NCBI GenBank assembly: GCA_026874595.1
Contig: CM049306.1
Location: forward strand, 50,048,019-50,112,018
DNA length: 64,000 nucleotides
Reading direction: 5' to 3'
Origin: Sipunculus nudus
Lineage: Eukaryota; Annelida; Sipuncula; Golfingiida; Sipunculidae
Part shown: piece by piece, positions 1 to 13,795 of the stretch
Numbering within the stretch: position 1 is the first letter of the stretch
How the letters are laid out: the number at the start of each line of letters is the position of its first letter
Made by a program: the position numbers and the translations under genes
The notes under the pieces: generated by a model
What the model saw: only the letters and a program-made list of their open reading frames with translations
The model's database searches: none
What the model was told of the DNA's origin: nothing

Positions 1-3000
1 TTTATAAACAGCCAAAGACGGACGTAAAGAGAACGTACGTGCACCCCGTTGAACCCAGTTCAATGTTAAGAGGTCAGAAATACATGGCGCTCTGCTTGTT
101 AAAACGGTCTTGTCAGAGCAACACCGCGATTCTTATTATATAATACTAGCTAAATAGACCCGGTATACCGAGGTTGGGGAGATTTATTAACTGAGATGTG
201 AAATGTTGGCTAATTTTTTTTTTTATTCTAAAAGTTAACGGAAAATATAGGTTTTCAGTGGGAAACTGTCTCCATAAGATATGTATAAACATTTATAACT
301 CACGCACCTCTCTGAAGCACAACACTTCTGTGAGCGGAACACGTTTCTATGTCCAGCTGCTTGTATCTTAATTTTGCCATTTACTTTTAAATTACATGAA
401 TCCTAAATATCATACCGTCCGTACGTATAAACTCATAACCTGGTGGAGACAGTGCGTGAATGATTCTGCAGTCGCTCCAATATTTTTAAATTTATTTTGC
501 GGGGCTGTCCTCGTGGCAAGAAATTTATACCCCGGTATGTTTACCTTGAAGACCTGGTCAGTGATGGTGTTGACATTGCGAACCGGAATGAGACGCGGGG
601 GCATTCAGGTTTTCGAAGATATTTGACTCTATCCTATCGGTGGACGTATAAAGATTAAGTTGATGTGAGGAACACATGAAAGATTCATTAAATGTATGTT
701 GCAAGGAAACTGTTCCTGAAGAAAGAAACGGACATATGCATACCTCGTAAGTAGCAGAAGCGGACCCAACGGGACTCCATGCAGAGGGTCCATATTCATT
801 TTCAACCGCCGCAATCTTTTTTTCATCGTATCAGACAAATTTTGAGGCCTGAAACCCCAGACACCACCTCATCCCACCCCACCCCACGCCTGTTCGTGAA
901 ATTGGGACCTTGAATTAGGTTGTGTCATTATTCCTCCTGGGTTGAACTCTCCATTTCATAAACCGAGGAACATGTATTTTTCTCTTTTACTGACCACGCA
1001 CGTGGGTTAAATCCCTCATGAAAGCAGCCAAGCGTTATTCATATGAACAATAGTCCTTAGTGTTAGAGGTTAAGTGACCACGATGCACGCATTCCGGTGA
1101 TTGCCGAAGGCAGTTCGGCTGTGATCGGTAAAAAAACGGGAAAATCACTCAAAATTATATGTTTATTGAAAATTATTTATTTTCATATCGCCTATGTCAC
1201 TGCGGTGATAATAACCTTTAAAATGATGTATGGCACAATATTGTACACAACGCGGTTTTAGAGAACATTGCGCACAAACGTGAACCGAATTCCTTTTATA
1301 AGTATTAGAAAATGGTCAGTAAACAGCTCAGACCCAGCTTGTTTTTTTTTTTTTTTTTTTTGCAATTCTTTACTTCTATATGTCCATACAGGAATTGAGG
1401 ACTCCCTGCTGATTAACACAATAACCTTGAATGTGTTGTCGCATACTTTTCTGAAGTGGTTAGAATGAGTCACTGTTTGCGTTCTCTACACTCCCAAAAG
1501 TTGAGTGTTCCCAAGGTAACATGCACCTGATGACCCTGGCACAGCGACATGGGTCCAAAGACATTACAAACAGGTGGAAGAAATATAAATTAAATCAGGG
1601 TCAAAGAGTCTGAGGTTATGCGAACATCCCTGCCAGTTTGGTCTTCTATATCTTACTCTGCTGTTTTATCCTTCTCATCTGTTTGTGCCATTCTACTATA
1701 CACTATAAAAATATCTTTCCATGATAACCATGGTTTCAAAAGTTCGGCCCTGTCATGTGTTTTATGAAGGTTTTTTTTTTTAAAAAAAAAGAAGCCCACA
1801 ACTCAATTATCATTCGGGTTGGGTGGGTGTGTGTGTGTGGGGGGGGGGGGGGGTCATATATATTTGTTAAGATCTGTTGTCTGTCGGGAGGATGAAACAT
1901 GAAAAAATATCACCAATACATCTTAAAATTGATAAACTCCTTTAATATCAGTCATGTGTTCATGTGTATGCGTTTCATATGTGAACAGTGTAAGCTTCAG
2001 TAAAGCGAGTTCACCTTGCAAGTGGCAGAACAAACGGGGATAAAGGAATGGTCTTTATCATAAAGGTTCATTAGAATTTTCATAAGAAAATATATATTGT
2101 GGTGATTCTTATTACCTCCAAAATGAAATGGACAATTGATATGTCTTAACCCTAACCCTATACAAATGTTCAGCAAAACATTTTTCGCCGGTCACGCTTT
2201 TTCAGGAGGCGACCAGTAATCCCCACTGAACCCATTTTCATTGTTCCAAAGCTCCCTTGCTCGAGGACAACGAAATAGCCCCTTATAAATTGTGATTATG
2301 ACACTAAAGAAAAAAAAATATATATTATGGTGAATCCGATTACCTCCATAAATGTAACGGATTACGGTTGCAGTTTTATCTACCCCTCTACAAATTTTCA
2401 GCAAAATCTGTATATTACATTTTGCGTTAATTTGCTGAAAGACAATGGAACGAACCAAGTCGCAAGTGGTTTCTTTGCTAAATGCTTTCATCGAAAAATG
2501 TCAATCTGCTTTCATTTTATCTGGGAAAGTTGTCAAATTTGCATCAGACATTCTTATTCCATGACAATTTTCAGGACTTTAACCGAAAATTTAATACTGT
2601 TGGAACATATTTTTCTGGGCCTATCTCATTCACATTGGCACCTATACGTTTCGTGTACAAGAAACTTCAACGAAATATGCACGTGTATACAAATAACGCA
2701 TGTGTCTGTTAACATGCCTTAGGCTATACCCTCAACTTACTACACTGAATAAACATCGTGTTTCACGATGTCGCCTGGGCTTCATGTAATACAAAGCATC
2801 TTCTTACAGTTTCACGGAAGAATGATTCTTTATACAATCGTTATATCTACGATATTTCCCGAACAAAATGAAGCTGTAGGACCTATGTTGTTTATCGGAA
2901 AAAAAACTTCTCACTTAAAAATTCGTACACCCTGTATAATCCTCACGTCTCTTTCCAAAATTTATTTTTTGTGGTGATTTCTGGTATAGAATCATTAATT

Positions 3001-3209
3001 TTTTTTCTAGGTTGATATTTTGGGGGAGCGTGTTCTTGGAGAATTCTAGCAGAAGTAATCTTTATATCATATAAGTGAAACACATGACAGAAGTTCCTGC
3101 AAAAAAACTTAGGATTAAAATATGCGTCGTTCGGTTCCTATCAGCTCATTACAAAAATATGCATCAGATAGAGCCGTGGATTTTCCATTGGAGCAGCTAG
3201 TTATTATTA

Positions 3210-3252
<43 letters not shown>

Positions 3253-3980
3253 CAATATTAATATTATTATAATTAATAGATGGGTCTTATGGAATTGAGT
3301 TGGCTAAAAATTTGAAAATGATTCGTGAATGTTTTGGACATTGGGTTTATTTTGTGCATCCGAAAATTATAATTTTCGCTGAATTCACTGAAGGATTTTC
3401 ATGGGAATTGTCCATTATCTTTTTTGGAAATGGGCCTGGCTGAAGTCGGGACACTATGTGCTCTTGTTTGTTTGGCTCTCACTATGTCCTCAGACGACTA
3501 AGTAACTCCTTTGTTTGTGCGCACGTGTCCCTGAAATACTAGACTGGTCTGGTAGTTTATCGACACAAACTGAGTCTATTGTATACCTGTCATGAGCTAG
3601 GTCAGTCAACCTCACTGATTCAGTTTAAGTCCCGTTTGCAAATGCAAAGAGCATACAAGTATCTGAAACTTGGAATTTATGTCAGTACAGATATCTAAAT
3701 ACATGTTCTGAAACCTCAAAAATACGGTCCCCATTGGGACCACAATAATTTGGCCGCATTTTCGAAATGGTGAGGACTCGTATAAAGAGCAAAAAAAAAA
3801 AAATAAAAAAATAAAAGACACTGTGTTCGTGGAAAAGTGGTCGTTATTTTAGGTGGTCGCTAAATTGAGGTGGCCATTTACATTTACATGTATCAATTTT
3901 TTTTCCCAAATACTTTTGGGTTGCGACTTACAAACGGGTTACACGTGGGTTAACGCAAGGCAAACCCTTTATAAATAAGA
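1..3980. other. Gene-poor stretch with repeat fragments
   Basis: I see no supportable exon here. Positions about 205-280 resemble 43630-43700, so this is a dispersed repeat fragment. Two related stretches of about 90 bases begin near 2085 and 2317; each has AATATATATT, then a GGTGA...TTACCTCC core and a TTCAGCAAAA tail. Homopolymer runs occur at 1341-1361 (T) and 1839-1853 (G). Confidence 0.6.
3201..3256. repeat. (ATT)n microsatellite
   Basis: An almost pure run of ATT/TTA triplets with one G interruption near the start. Confidence 0.9.
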
Positions 3981-4483
3981 TTAAGGGGGCCCAGTCACCT
4001 ATAATGCTTGTTGTATTAACACGAAAAATAGCCTTTACCATTAAAAATGAATTTGTACCTGCAAGAATATTGCCTTTAAACGGTTTACTAATTCCTGTAA
4101 ACGAGTGTTTACATTGGACCGGGCACGATCACAGGTGTCGACATAAACATAGCGTGTGCATCGCAGGGCCACTACACGTATCAATCATGAGATGCCCTGA
4201 CTGATTTAGCCCGACAAACGTAATACATGTTCTTGCTGGCTAAAACATCGCGGGTTGAGGCTCACAATCGGACCTCCAATCACTCGGCCTTGTTATGGTT
4301 AACAGACACACATGGGCAATGTTTACCAACACGCAGAGTCATAACAAGGTGTTAAACAGCCGAATACGAGGTATGAAACTGTGTGCTGGGCTGGTTTTGT
4401 TGGGGAAATTGTTGTATAAAGCAAAATTGAAGTGAAAGTGTGAAAGAATATGTATAATATTGCTTCTAATTATGTCCCTTTAA
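3981..4483 (-). mobile_element. piggyBac-type MITE, copy 1
   Basis: A non-coding element bounded by TTAA at both ends (3981-3984 and 4480-4483). Read on the minus strand it starts TTAAAGGGACATAATT and ends GGGCCCCCTTAA, matching the copies at 11994-12471 and 43071 in order along its length. The TTAA target and short AGGG-type terminal repeats are typical of piggyBac-derived MITEs. No transposase is present, so this would be a non-autonomous copy. Confidence 0.65.
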
Positions 4484-7400
4484 TCTCGAGCCAGGTCTGT
4501 CATTTGTTTTCGTGGTCTATGAGTGTGCCTTTTATCAATGCATTTCTCATTGGTTTGAGGAGAGGTGGCCCAAGAGGAAGAAGTGTAGGTTGAATCGTAG
4601 CCTATCAGAAGGAACACCCTTATGATGCTTGTGTAGAAGATGTCACAACTACATGTATGTATCATCAAAGTGGTATCTTCACTTCAAATGGAAATCTGAT
4701 TTAAATTTGAATCTCTGCATAAAAAGACTGAAATTATAAATAAAATAGTGCCGTACATAAAAGGAATGCTATTTCAACAGGGCCCCTTCCCCCTCCCCCC
4801 CCCCCCCCCCTCCTTTTTTTTTCTTTGGAGCCGCCGGAACCTTTAATAAGGGTTTCGGACTAATATACATTTGCGGCCTGGACCCCCCCCCCCCTGTTCA
4901 TAAATCCTGGATCGGCCCCTGCAATAATTAAGAAATGTTATCTTATAGCAGAATATAACATTTCTGCTCGAGCTGTCGGATTATTATTTACCGGTGAGAT
5001 TGGCAATTGAATGAGACGGAATTTTAATGGTATTTCATCTGTTTTAAGTCAGTTTACCATTTAATTGGGACTCTCGTTCTATGTAGGTTAATCTTCCTGA
5101 TGAAAACTCATTGCACCTTAACCTACCGTATGCACATATACCCTGGCGATCCTGCCAAGCCTCACGCCAACCAGTCAGTGAAGAAGCTTGGAAGACGATT
5201 ATTGTTTTTTTTCGGTAATTATCGGTTTTTGCTTCTCAGCGCCATCTATTGTTCAAACTTTCATCGCAATAGGGTTTTTTTTCCATACTCTCTTTTTGAT
5301 TAAGCGTAAGCTTGAATCAGAGTTTAGCTCATTGCAGGAAATACACGTATATTCACGTTTGCAATCCACTCAACAAAGCAGGTATCCTGTCTGAATGCTC
5401 TTATGCAGTACGTGTTACACTTAATGAACACTAGTTGGCGCTTAGATGCAGAAGGGTATTCGCGAAGCCATATTTTATCCCAGTACCGTTATCATACCAT
5501 GTGCAGCCGCTTTCACTATTGAAACTGTGACAATTATAAGCCAATTAAAAAACGTTAATCTTGATGATAAACTAATTGAAAACTGACGTTGCCCGCCTGT
5601 AAGCCTGTAAGGTTTTATTATTTATTATTCTCTTTTATTTGATCTTTTCTTCGTGAAAACAACATCCAACAAACCGGCAAGGGATCTATTTCTTAGTACA
5701 AATGTGAACGTCACCCTCATGCCCTGTCTTTGGTTGATCCTTGTTGGCCCAGAAATGTCTCATGCTAATGTCCTTAATTTAAAATCAACTTAAAAGAAAT
5801 TTATAATTAATTTTACCCACATAAATTTATATCATTTAATTCTGGTACAGTGTTCTTGCTGATATTGGTGTATATTTGAAATTTACATTAATTTTTATGT
5901 GATATATATATAAAATATATAATGTATTTAACTTAATAAGTAATATATATAATATAATAAAATATAGTTAGTGTTCATTTTTGTTAATAAAAAAAATATA
6001 TGTTTAGAATAATATTCTTTTGACCAAGGATTAAAGGTGTTTTGTATTCTTGTCAGGAAGAATTCAATGGGTATTTCAAGACGTGTAAATTAGTTCGTCT
6101 TTGACCTCGTTATCTGTACAGGGTGACGTCTGACCTTTCTTTTTTCCTTTATTCTGCCAGTGTTTGCCCTAGATCTCCAATCATAATAGGGACTACTTTC
6201 AAAATCTTCTATCTGATCAGACTATAACGTAACAGATTTGTGCCTGGTTTTTCTTTTGTACCTTAACTTTTTTTTCAAGATCGTGCAATCTTTACCCTTT
6301 CCCCTATTATCGCTCAGCGATCGCTGGGTGTTCTACCTTCTTATTTCTATTTTGCCTCGCAAATTTGCGGTAGATCTCCAATAAAGCAATTATCCCAAAC
6401 AGATGTTTGGTCAGAGTACGTGTCATAGATGGCAGGTGAACGTTGTGCACCTGTTATTTAATATTACCTTAAATAAAAGTAATGCCAAAGATCATACACT
6501 CAGTATCCCCGGTTATCGCTCAGTTATCTTCGTGCGTGTGCAGGATGAGAAATACGGCCGATTTTTCAAAACGAACCTTTCGTCAGAGATGAAAGATTTG
6601 ACCCTGGTATTTATATTTTTTACATAGGCCAAATTTTCAAGGTTACACACTCCGCAGCCTGTTTCCTTTCATCGCCCAGCTGCGGGATTATGATCGATCT
6701 CCGAACCTTTCCCGAGAGATCAATATTAACAATACTTTCCATAGCCAGGCCTAACCGGATACTATATTGTACACTAGAACTATGCATTCTCATGAATGCA
6801 TGCCTCCGCCATGTGGACGGTCCTGATTGTGGGGATGCTTTTCAAAACGTGTTTGTATTCTCGTGTGCGGGCCCCTGCCCCTGCTTCATTCCTTCAACCC
6901 ATTTTGCGTTCACTTATTCGGCCAAAAACCCCAGGTTCATTCGTACATAATTGACTATATAGTTTTGGAAGTCCTTCTTGGACCATGATCATGAGACTGA
7001 TCCACACTAATCGATTTTTCCTTGGCCCGTTCCCGAAATGCCCTGAAAATTTCATGAGTTTCATAATTGCGTTGGTTATGTTGTGAACAGACACACACAA
7101 ACACACACACGAACGGGGATCAACACATATCCTCCTAGGGCGGAAGCAATAATGAGATAGAAGACACGGTCACTCTATAATATACATATAACATGTATAT
7201 AGTTGCATTTGACAAGAAAACAGATATTTTTTTAGGCTAATTTCTTTCATACTACGTGACAGGACGTAAACACATGACCATCCTGGCGTCATCCGGGCTC
7301 TGTGGACATGAGGAGTGTGAGTTAAACATGGCTGACGTTAGACTGGATGAAGATTTCTGGGACTAACCACACACAGGAGCATTTTGTCTCAATCACAGCT

Positions 7401-9705
7401 GTAAACCAAGCGGGACTTTATCAAACAAAATCATTTCCATTCTCGTATACAGGGAAAGATGGGTCTTAATGCAATATGACCAGACCCTTGTGTTATATAT
7501 ATTTTTATAGTATGCATATAATGTATAATCTACATATGAACAGTATGAAATACTGCTTTATTCCATAAACTATATTATAGAAAAGTTGATTTCACCTTCA
7601 CAAAGATTCCTTATTTATTTATTCTATTTATATTTTAATATGTCGCCATCACTCGGTATGTATGGTTTTCTGAGGGAAGGCAAGTGATTATACTGTGACA
7701 GAACACCCTTACCAGTCCTCATCAGGACGCAATGCGCACAACTGAACCCAAGCATGGGGAATCGGGTATGGCGTATACCACCCTGGACATAAGGTCAAGA
7801 TACAGAATTATGGAGGTGCAGATCTATCATCATAAAACATTTGCCTAAGGATCGGTATTTGGAAATATATGTATGTGAGATCCGGTACAATATCGGACCA
7901 CAGAAAGAGAAAAATGAGGAAGAAAATAAGAATAAAAATTGGTATTGATGGGTTTGTACCATTGAGAATATAAGAAAGTCCATCCACAAAAAAGTTGACT
8001 TAAAAATTGCTATATAAATAAACTCATCAATTGTTATAAGCCTCCGCTCCATCCGAAGGAATCTTAATTAAATTTACAATTATCAGCACGATTATACCAG
8101 GCAGCAGGTTGATTTTATCTTAGGAGTTACAATATTGTTTCGGGGCTCAACTGCCGCCGCATAAGATATCTTGCTGTTTTATCAGTTTTAAGCCAAAAGC
8201 TATTGAGTAAAAGAGTGGAAACTTTATTCTCTCTTTATTTCGGGGTAAAGTGTGAATCCTTGTTAATATAGAATTAATTTCCTATATTCCCTCCTCTATA
8301 ATAAAGTGGCAGCATGGAATGCAATAAGAATCACGAGCATTTGATCACTTGCTCTCTACGTAGCAGAATAGAAGAAATTAATATTCTGGACAAAAGTGAA
8401 TAAAAGCAAATTAATTGGTAGATTAACATTAACAGCTGATTAATTCTGCTTTATGATACCTACAACAAAATTTGGTTATGAATGAAGTGGAACTGATTTT
8501 CTGCGCTTACAATTTCCTATTCTGACGGTCTATATAATAAATTCGGCCCTGTTGTACTGTCTGGTCCCGTGTAATAGTTTCATTCCATGCTTTATATTGC
8601 CCAGAGATCCTACCCCAATGCCCAAACATATAACCAAGAATTGGTAAGCTTTTGACTAACGAAATTCATGACTGACCGGAACTAAAACTTCACCCGGCTT
8701 AAAAAGAGGGTGGAAGACCAATGCGATGAAGAAAAAGAAGAACATGGCACCACGTGACCCGCGTTGCAGAGATAGAATCTGATGTGCAGGGTTGTGGCTA
8801 GAGAACTGTGACTTATTATTGTATTGCATGTTATAGTTGGGAGTATAACTAGATTATTGTTTTGACAGTTTACTGTACATTTATATGAAGTATCATGCTT
8901 AGATATTAGCGTGAGAACTTTTGTCAGAGAGCACACTTGTCACGTTCGTTTTATGTTAATTTCAGTGCAGTTTAATTCCGTGTGAGCCGTCTATGTTTGG
9001 CGGTCCCTATAGTAACGATTGTTTATTGTAGACTTAAAAGGATTGGCACCTGTTAAGTTTGGCTTTCTGATGGTTTTGTCCCTTGAGTCGTGTCCATGTT
9101 AAGATTCATGTAATAAATTGCAGTCGGCAAATAGGGAGTAGTATTTGACCAGATGTCGATCAGAACTTGTGACGTCAGCAAGCAGATATTGGTCGTAATT
9201 AAAGAGATGTTCGCGACAAGTGCCCGATCAGCCTGACGATATCTGCAGTCCATGGGCAGGTCTGCGTGCATCAAGAGTCTAGACAGCTGTGAGATGATGT
9301 CTTTAACGTAGATTGTCGGTGTCTGAGAAAGGCCACGGTGATTTCTCTGTAACGGACTTCAGAGCGAGTGTCGCATTTTTGCAGGTGGTTTGACAGTTAA
9401 AAGAACCTGGTTGTTAACATCTCTATTGGTGTGGCAGGGGTCACAGGCATTCTTTCTCGAAGCCTTTAAAAAGCAATCACATTTTTCCATAACATGTGGT
9501 CCCAAGATAAACATGCATGACAAGGTTTGGAGGAATCACATCATTACGTTAAACACACAAGGCATATGGAGTGGTCATCCGTGAGTGGAGAAGTTTATCT
9601 TAAGTGGCACAGAAGTGTTAATTTGGGAGCCAGTTTCATGTCGAATCAATCACATATCTAAACTAATGCATCGTGGGCCCTAACGCTCAGCAGACGACAT
9701 TACTA
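4484..9705. other. Intergenic stretch without recognisable genes
   Basis: No exon could be supported. It contains C-runs near 4794-4811 and 4884-4894 and a very AT-rich segment at 5870-6010. The segment at about 6960-7130 resembles 29150-29260: both have a 'GAAAA(T/C)TTCAT' core followed by a (CA)n tract. The ORFs present are short and look random in composition. Confidence 0.55.
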
Positions 9706-11218
9706 TTAGCCATAACACGTAAATGTTTGTCACAAGTAATTAACCTAGGGCTTTCAGAAATCTTTTTCAACATTCAGTGTGCGGGTAGGGTTTGGACTGC
9801 GAGTAAGTATCACCCTGAGAGCTTATGCCCTGCGATGGGTTAGATTTCTGAGCTTCTAAACTGCTTTAACTCATCTGTTAGCCATATCTGTTCTGTCTTA
9901 CTGATAAAACTCATCATGCCTTGATGTAAAGCGTAATTTTCTGACTTACTTTTACAGTTTATGGTAAAGGATAAACTGTCATAATCACAAATATATGTAG
10001 ATATGCACAAAACTTGAGAAATTACAAATTGCGTCCTCAGTATTTTCCACCTATTAGATTGCTCATAGCGTATATACCACAGCAATTGTTAGGACAATTA
10101 CTCTAGCAGCCTAAGAAAATCTACCCTTTCGCATGTACTGCATTATTTCGATTTTTTGGGGAGGGGCGATCAGTAAAACCTGTCTTGTAATGCCGTTACT
10201 AAAACAAACCGTCACCGTCGTCTGCTTTTGAATTTAACCAAGCACCTGTCAGAATGTGAAGGTTTAACTTCATTGGCCAAACGGTTGAGATTTGTGTCTT
10301 GCTGAAGTTTGACCAATGACAGTGATCTGTTATCGTCAAACAAGTACAAATACTTAAGTAAAGCTTAAAGGGTGGTATCCAAAGTCTGCAGCAACAGTTA
10401 GCAGTTTCCAAGGAGAATATACTTTCTTAATTTCATCATAATTCATTCACTTGTTCCTTGTTAGCCATAACACGTAAATGTTTGTCACAAGTAATTAACC
10501 TAGAGCTTTCAGAAATCTTTTTCAACATTCAGTGTGCGGGTAGGGTTTGGACTGCGAGTAAGTATATCACCCTGAGAGCCTATGCCCTGCGATGGGTTAG
10601 ATTTCTGAGCTTCTAAACTGCTTTAACTCATCTGTTAGCCATATCTGTTCAGTCTTACTGATAAAACTCATCATGCCTTGATGTAAAGCCGTAATTTTCT
10701 GACTTACTTTTACAGTTTATGGTAAAGGATAAACTGTCATAATCACAAATATATGTAGATATGCACAAAACTTGAGAAATTACAAATTGCGTCCTCAGTA
10801 TTTTCCACCTATTAGATTGCTCATAGCGTATATACCACAGCAATTGTTAGGACAATTACTCTAGCAGCCTAAGAAAATCTACCCTTTCGCATGTACTGCA
10901 TTATTTCGATTTTTTGGGGAGGGGCGATCAGTAAAACCTGTCTTGTAATGCCGTTACTAAAACAAACCGTCACCGTCGTCTGCTTTTGAATTTAACCTAG
11001 GACCTGCCAGCATGTGAAGGTTTAACTTCATTGGCCAAACGGTTAAGATTTGTGTCTTGCTGAAGTTTGACCAATGACAGTGATCTGTTATCGTCATACA
11101 AGTACAAATACTTAAGTAAAGCTAACAGGTGGTATCCAAAGTCTGCAGCAACAGTAAGCAGTTTCCAAGGAGAATATAATTTCTTAATTTCATCATAATT
11201 CATTCATTTGTTCCTTAG
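9706..11218. repeat. Tandem duplication, two units of about 755 bp
   Basis: The segment 9706-10460 is repeated head to tail at 10461-11218 with only scattered substitutions and few small indels. Each unit begins TTAGCCATAACACGT and ends in the same TTCATCATAATTCATTCA tract. No coding domain is recognisable in either strand. The near-identity suggests a recent local duplication, or a collapsed or expanded assembly artefact. Confidence 0.92.
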
Positions 11219-11993
11219 ATATTTGGCCTTTTATGTGACTTTTTGGCTTCATAGGAGCTCAAATGTGTTTTCATTCCATTATTCGAATAAAATGTGTTCA
11301 GCAATACTTCTGCCCTTTTGTATGATCATTTTACAGTTTAGCTTCTGAGGAAGTGTCTCAATATCTCGTAAAATAAAGGTCACAGTGACTACTTTTTGCT
11401 ATCCACAGTAAAATTTTCCGGACTAATATGGCATGTGAAAGTTGAAATTCCTGGGTCCATATGTTTCGTGCTCCATTAACAGAATTACACAGGGAATGTG
11501 CATTGTTTGTCCTATAACTCGGAATACCTATAAGTCACATTAACCTAATCTATTTTTCTTCATGAGAACTTTATGAACCAGCCAGCACAAAAATATTGCC
11601 CTCCCTGGGTCTTATGGTTACCGGTTTTGCATTGTTAAAGGTTGCTCCTGATTCTTCACCCAGTGACTCTTTCTTACTAATGCTTAATCTCTGTGCCCTG
11701 CAATTGGACGGACGGCTCGACGGACAGACGAAGGGCAAAAGGGGATCGCTATAGTTCAGATAACTTACAACCAATAATGATGACAATGACATACATATAA
11801 TCAAAACTGTAAAATGAACTTCACACATGTTAATTGTGAAATCTTGGATGAAAATAATCTTTAAAAATGGCATGTTCGTAAATCCTATGTCCTGTCAAAG
11901 TATGCTTTGATGCTGACGTCACAACAGCCTCCAATGACCATTAAAAGAGTATCCAGTAAGAGAACTTGATTGCACGACCGAACAACAAAGCAC
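11219..11993. other. Intergenic, with a GGACGGACGG repeat tail
   Basis: No gene is visible. Around 11705-11730 there is a GGACGGACGGCTCGACGGAC tract, related to the tracts near 34605 and 63357. It looks like the end of a dispersed repeat. Confidence 0.5.
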
Positions 11994-12471
11994 TTAAAGG
12001 GACATAATCGGGAGCACAATTATGCCTATTCTTTCACACAATAGGTTCAGGTTTGCTTTATTCAAAAGTTTCCCAGCAAAACTATCCCATCATACAGTGT
12101 CAATACCTCACACATGGCCTGTTATGGCTCTGCGTGTTGGTAAACACAGTCCACGTGTGTCTGTTTACCATAACAAGGCCGCGTGGCCGGAGGTCCGATA
12201 TTTCATATATATCCGGTATTTCAGCCAGCTGGAACATGTATTACAGTTTTTGGGTCAAGTCAGTCAGAGCATTTCCTGATTGACACGAGTTGTGGCTTCG
12301 CGATGCCCACGGCCCCACGCGCTTTGTTTATGTTGACACCTGTGACCGCGCAAGGTCCACTGTTTTTAACACTCGTTTACTTGAGTACGCAAACGATTTC
12401 AAGGCAATAAAGGAAAGAAGCTATTTTTCGTGTAAATTCAACATTCTTTATTGGTGATTGGGCCCCTTTAA
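11994..12471 (+). mobile_element. piggyBac-type MITE, copy 2
   Basis: Both ends carry TTAA (11994-11997 and 12468-12471). Inside the left TTAA is AGGGACATAATC; inside the right one, on the other strand, is AGGGGCCCAATC, giving a short imperfect terminal inverted repeat. The body aligns with the minus-strand copy at 3981-4483 and the plus-strand copy at 43071. The open frames in this stretch are by-products of the repeat and are not annotated as genes. Confidence 0.72.
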
Positions 12472-12935
12472 AGAATACCTCCGCATTCAGATATTTCCAG
12501 AAAAGTAAGCCACAATTAAAGAGCCAAAACATCACTTTTCCGCGTGAGTTACTGTTGCTCTTGACAATAAACTTCCGCTCATCTCATGAGTTCAAGACAC
12601 CCATAAATCTGGCATATTTATTGACTTGTATATTAGGAGTAAACGTTCTTGGTTTATAGATATGTTAATGTAGGGTCACGGTGCAGTTCACTGTAGTCGT
12701 CAGCAATGACGCCTGACCGTGTTCCTGTGAATTTCATCGCTTGGGATGTATTTCGTTCAATTATTATCGCAAAAAAAAAAATTTGCCAAAAAATCTAAGA
12801 ACAGTACAAAAAATACTCCTTGATACAAGTCAGAAAACGTACTATATAAAGCAGTTAAACCTGTTTATAGACCTGGTGCATGGCATTGATTAAAAATTAT
12901 ATAATTTGGTTTCTGATTACTCCACCTCTTCAAAA

Positions 12936-12981
<46 letters not shown>

Positions 12982-13739
12982 TCACAGAAATAATTACTGT
13001 TTAAAGAAATATATTTTTGGGTGTTACGGTGGGTGATGATAAGTTAGGGCAGGGTAGTTGTCCTTAATGTCTGTGTGAATCATATAGATATAGCACGAGC
13101 ACGTGACTTCAAAACTAATACCCCTGTATTCTGTACTCTACACCGATTTTCACTATATATATATTTAAATAAATACCTTGCATTTTTTCTGTAAACATAA
13201 GTGCCTCCGAACTCATTTACCTTGCACCTGTTGTACATCATCATGTAGCACCTACGCATGGGCGGGGACATTGGATATGTTGTAATCACCAACTGAGTCA
13301 TGATTTAGTAAAGTTAAAGTTACGCCACTGCTAAAACTTCCGCGTGCATGTTTTTCGAGCGTTTGAATTCAGCTACGGCCTTTGGCGTTAATTTAATTTG
13401 TTTCTTGAGGAACTAACTGAAGTACCATAAAATTTATATTGCACAGTGCAGTGTGCGTGAGTGGCCTTAAATGCCATTTGTTATTATAAATATACTTTTG
13501 AGTGACCTAAAAACGAAAAGAGGCATGTACCAGGACCATCAAAGATGATATAGAACATACGGGACTACATAAATATACGAGAGGCATTTCATACAATTCT
13601 CTGTTATCAACTTATAAATTTTTACGATAAATTTGCTATGTGTAAATATTACGCTTGAATATATCTATTATCAACTTTTTTATTATCAACTTTAAGAATA
13701 AAATAAACAATAAAACCAACCCGCAAACTTGTAATAACC

Positions 13740-13795
<56 letters not shown>

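Noticed and set aside
2149-2161. AACCCTAACCCTA telomere-like sequence
   Set aside because: Only about two units, with no array; it is expected by chance in repeat-rich DNA.
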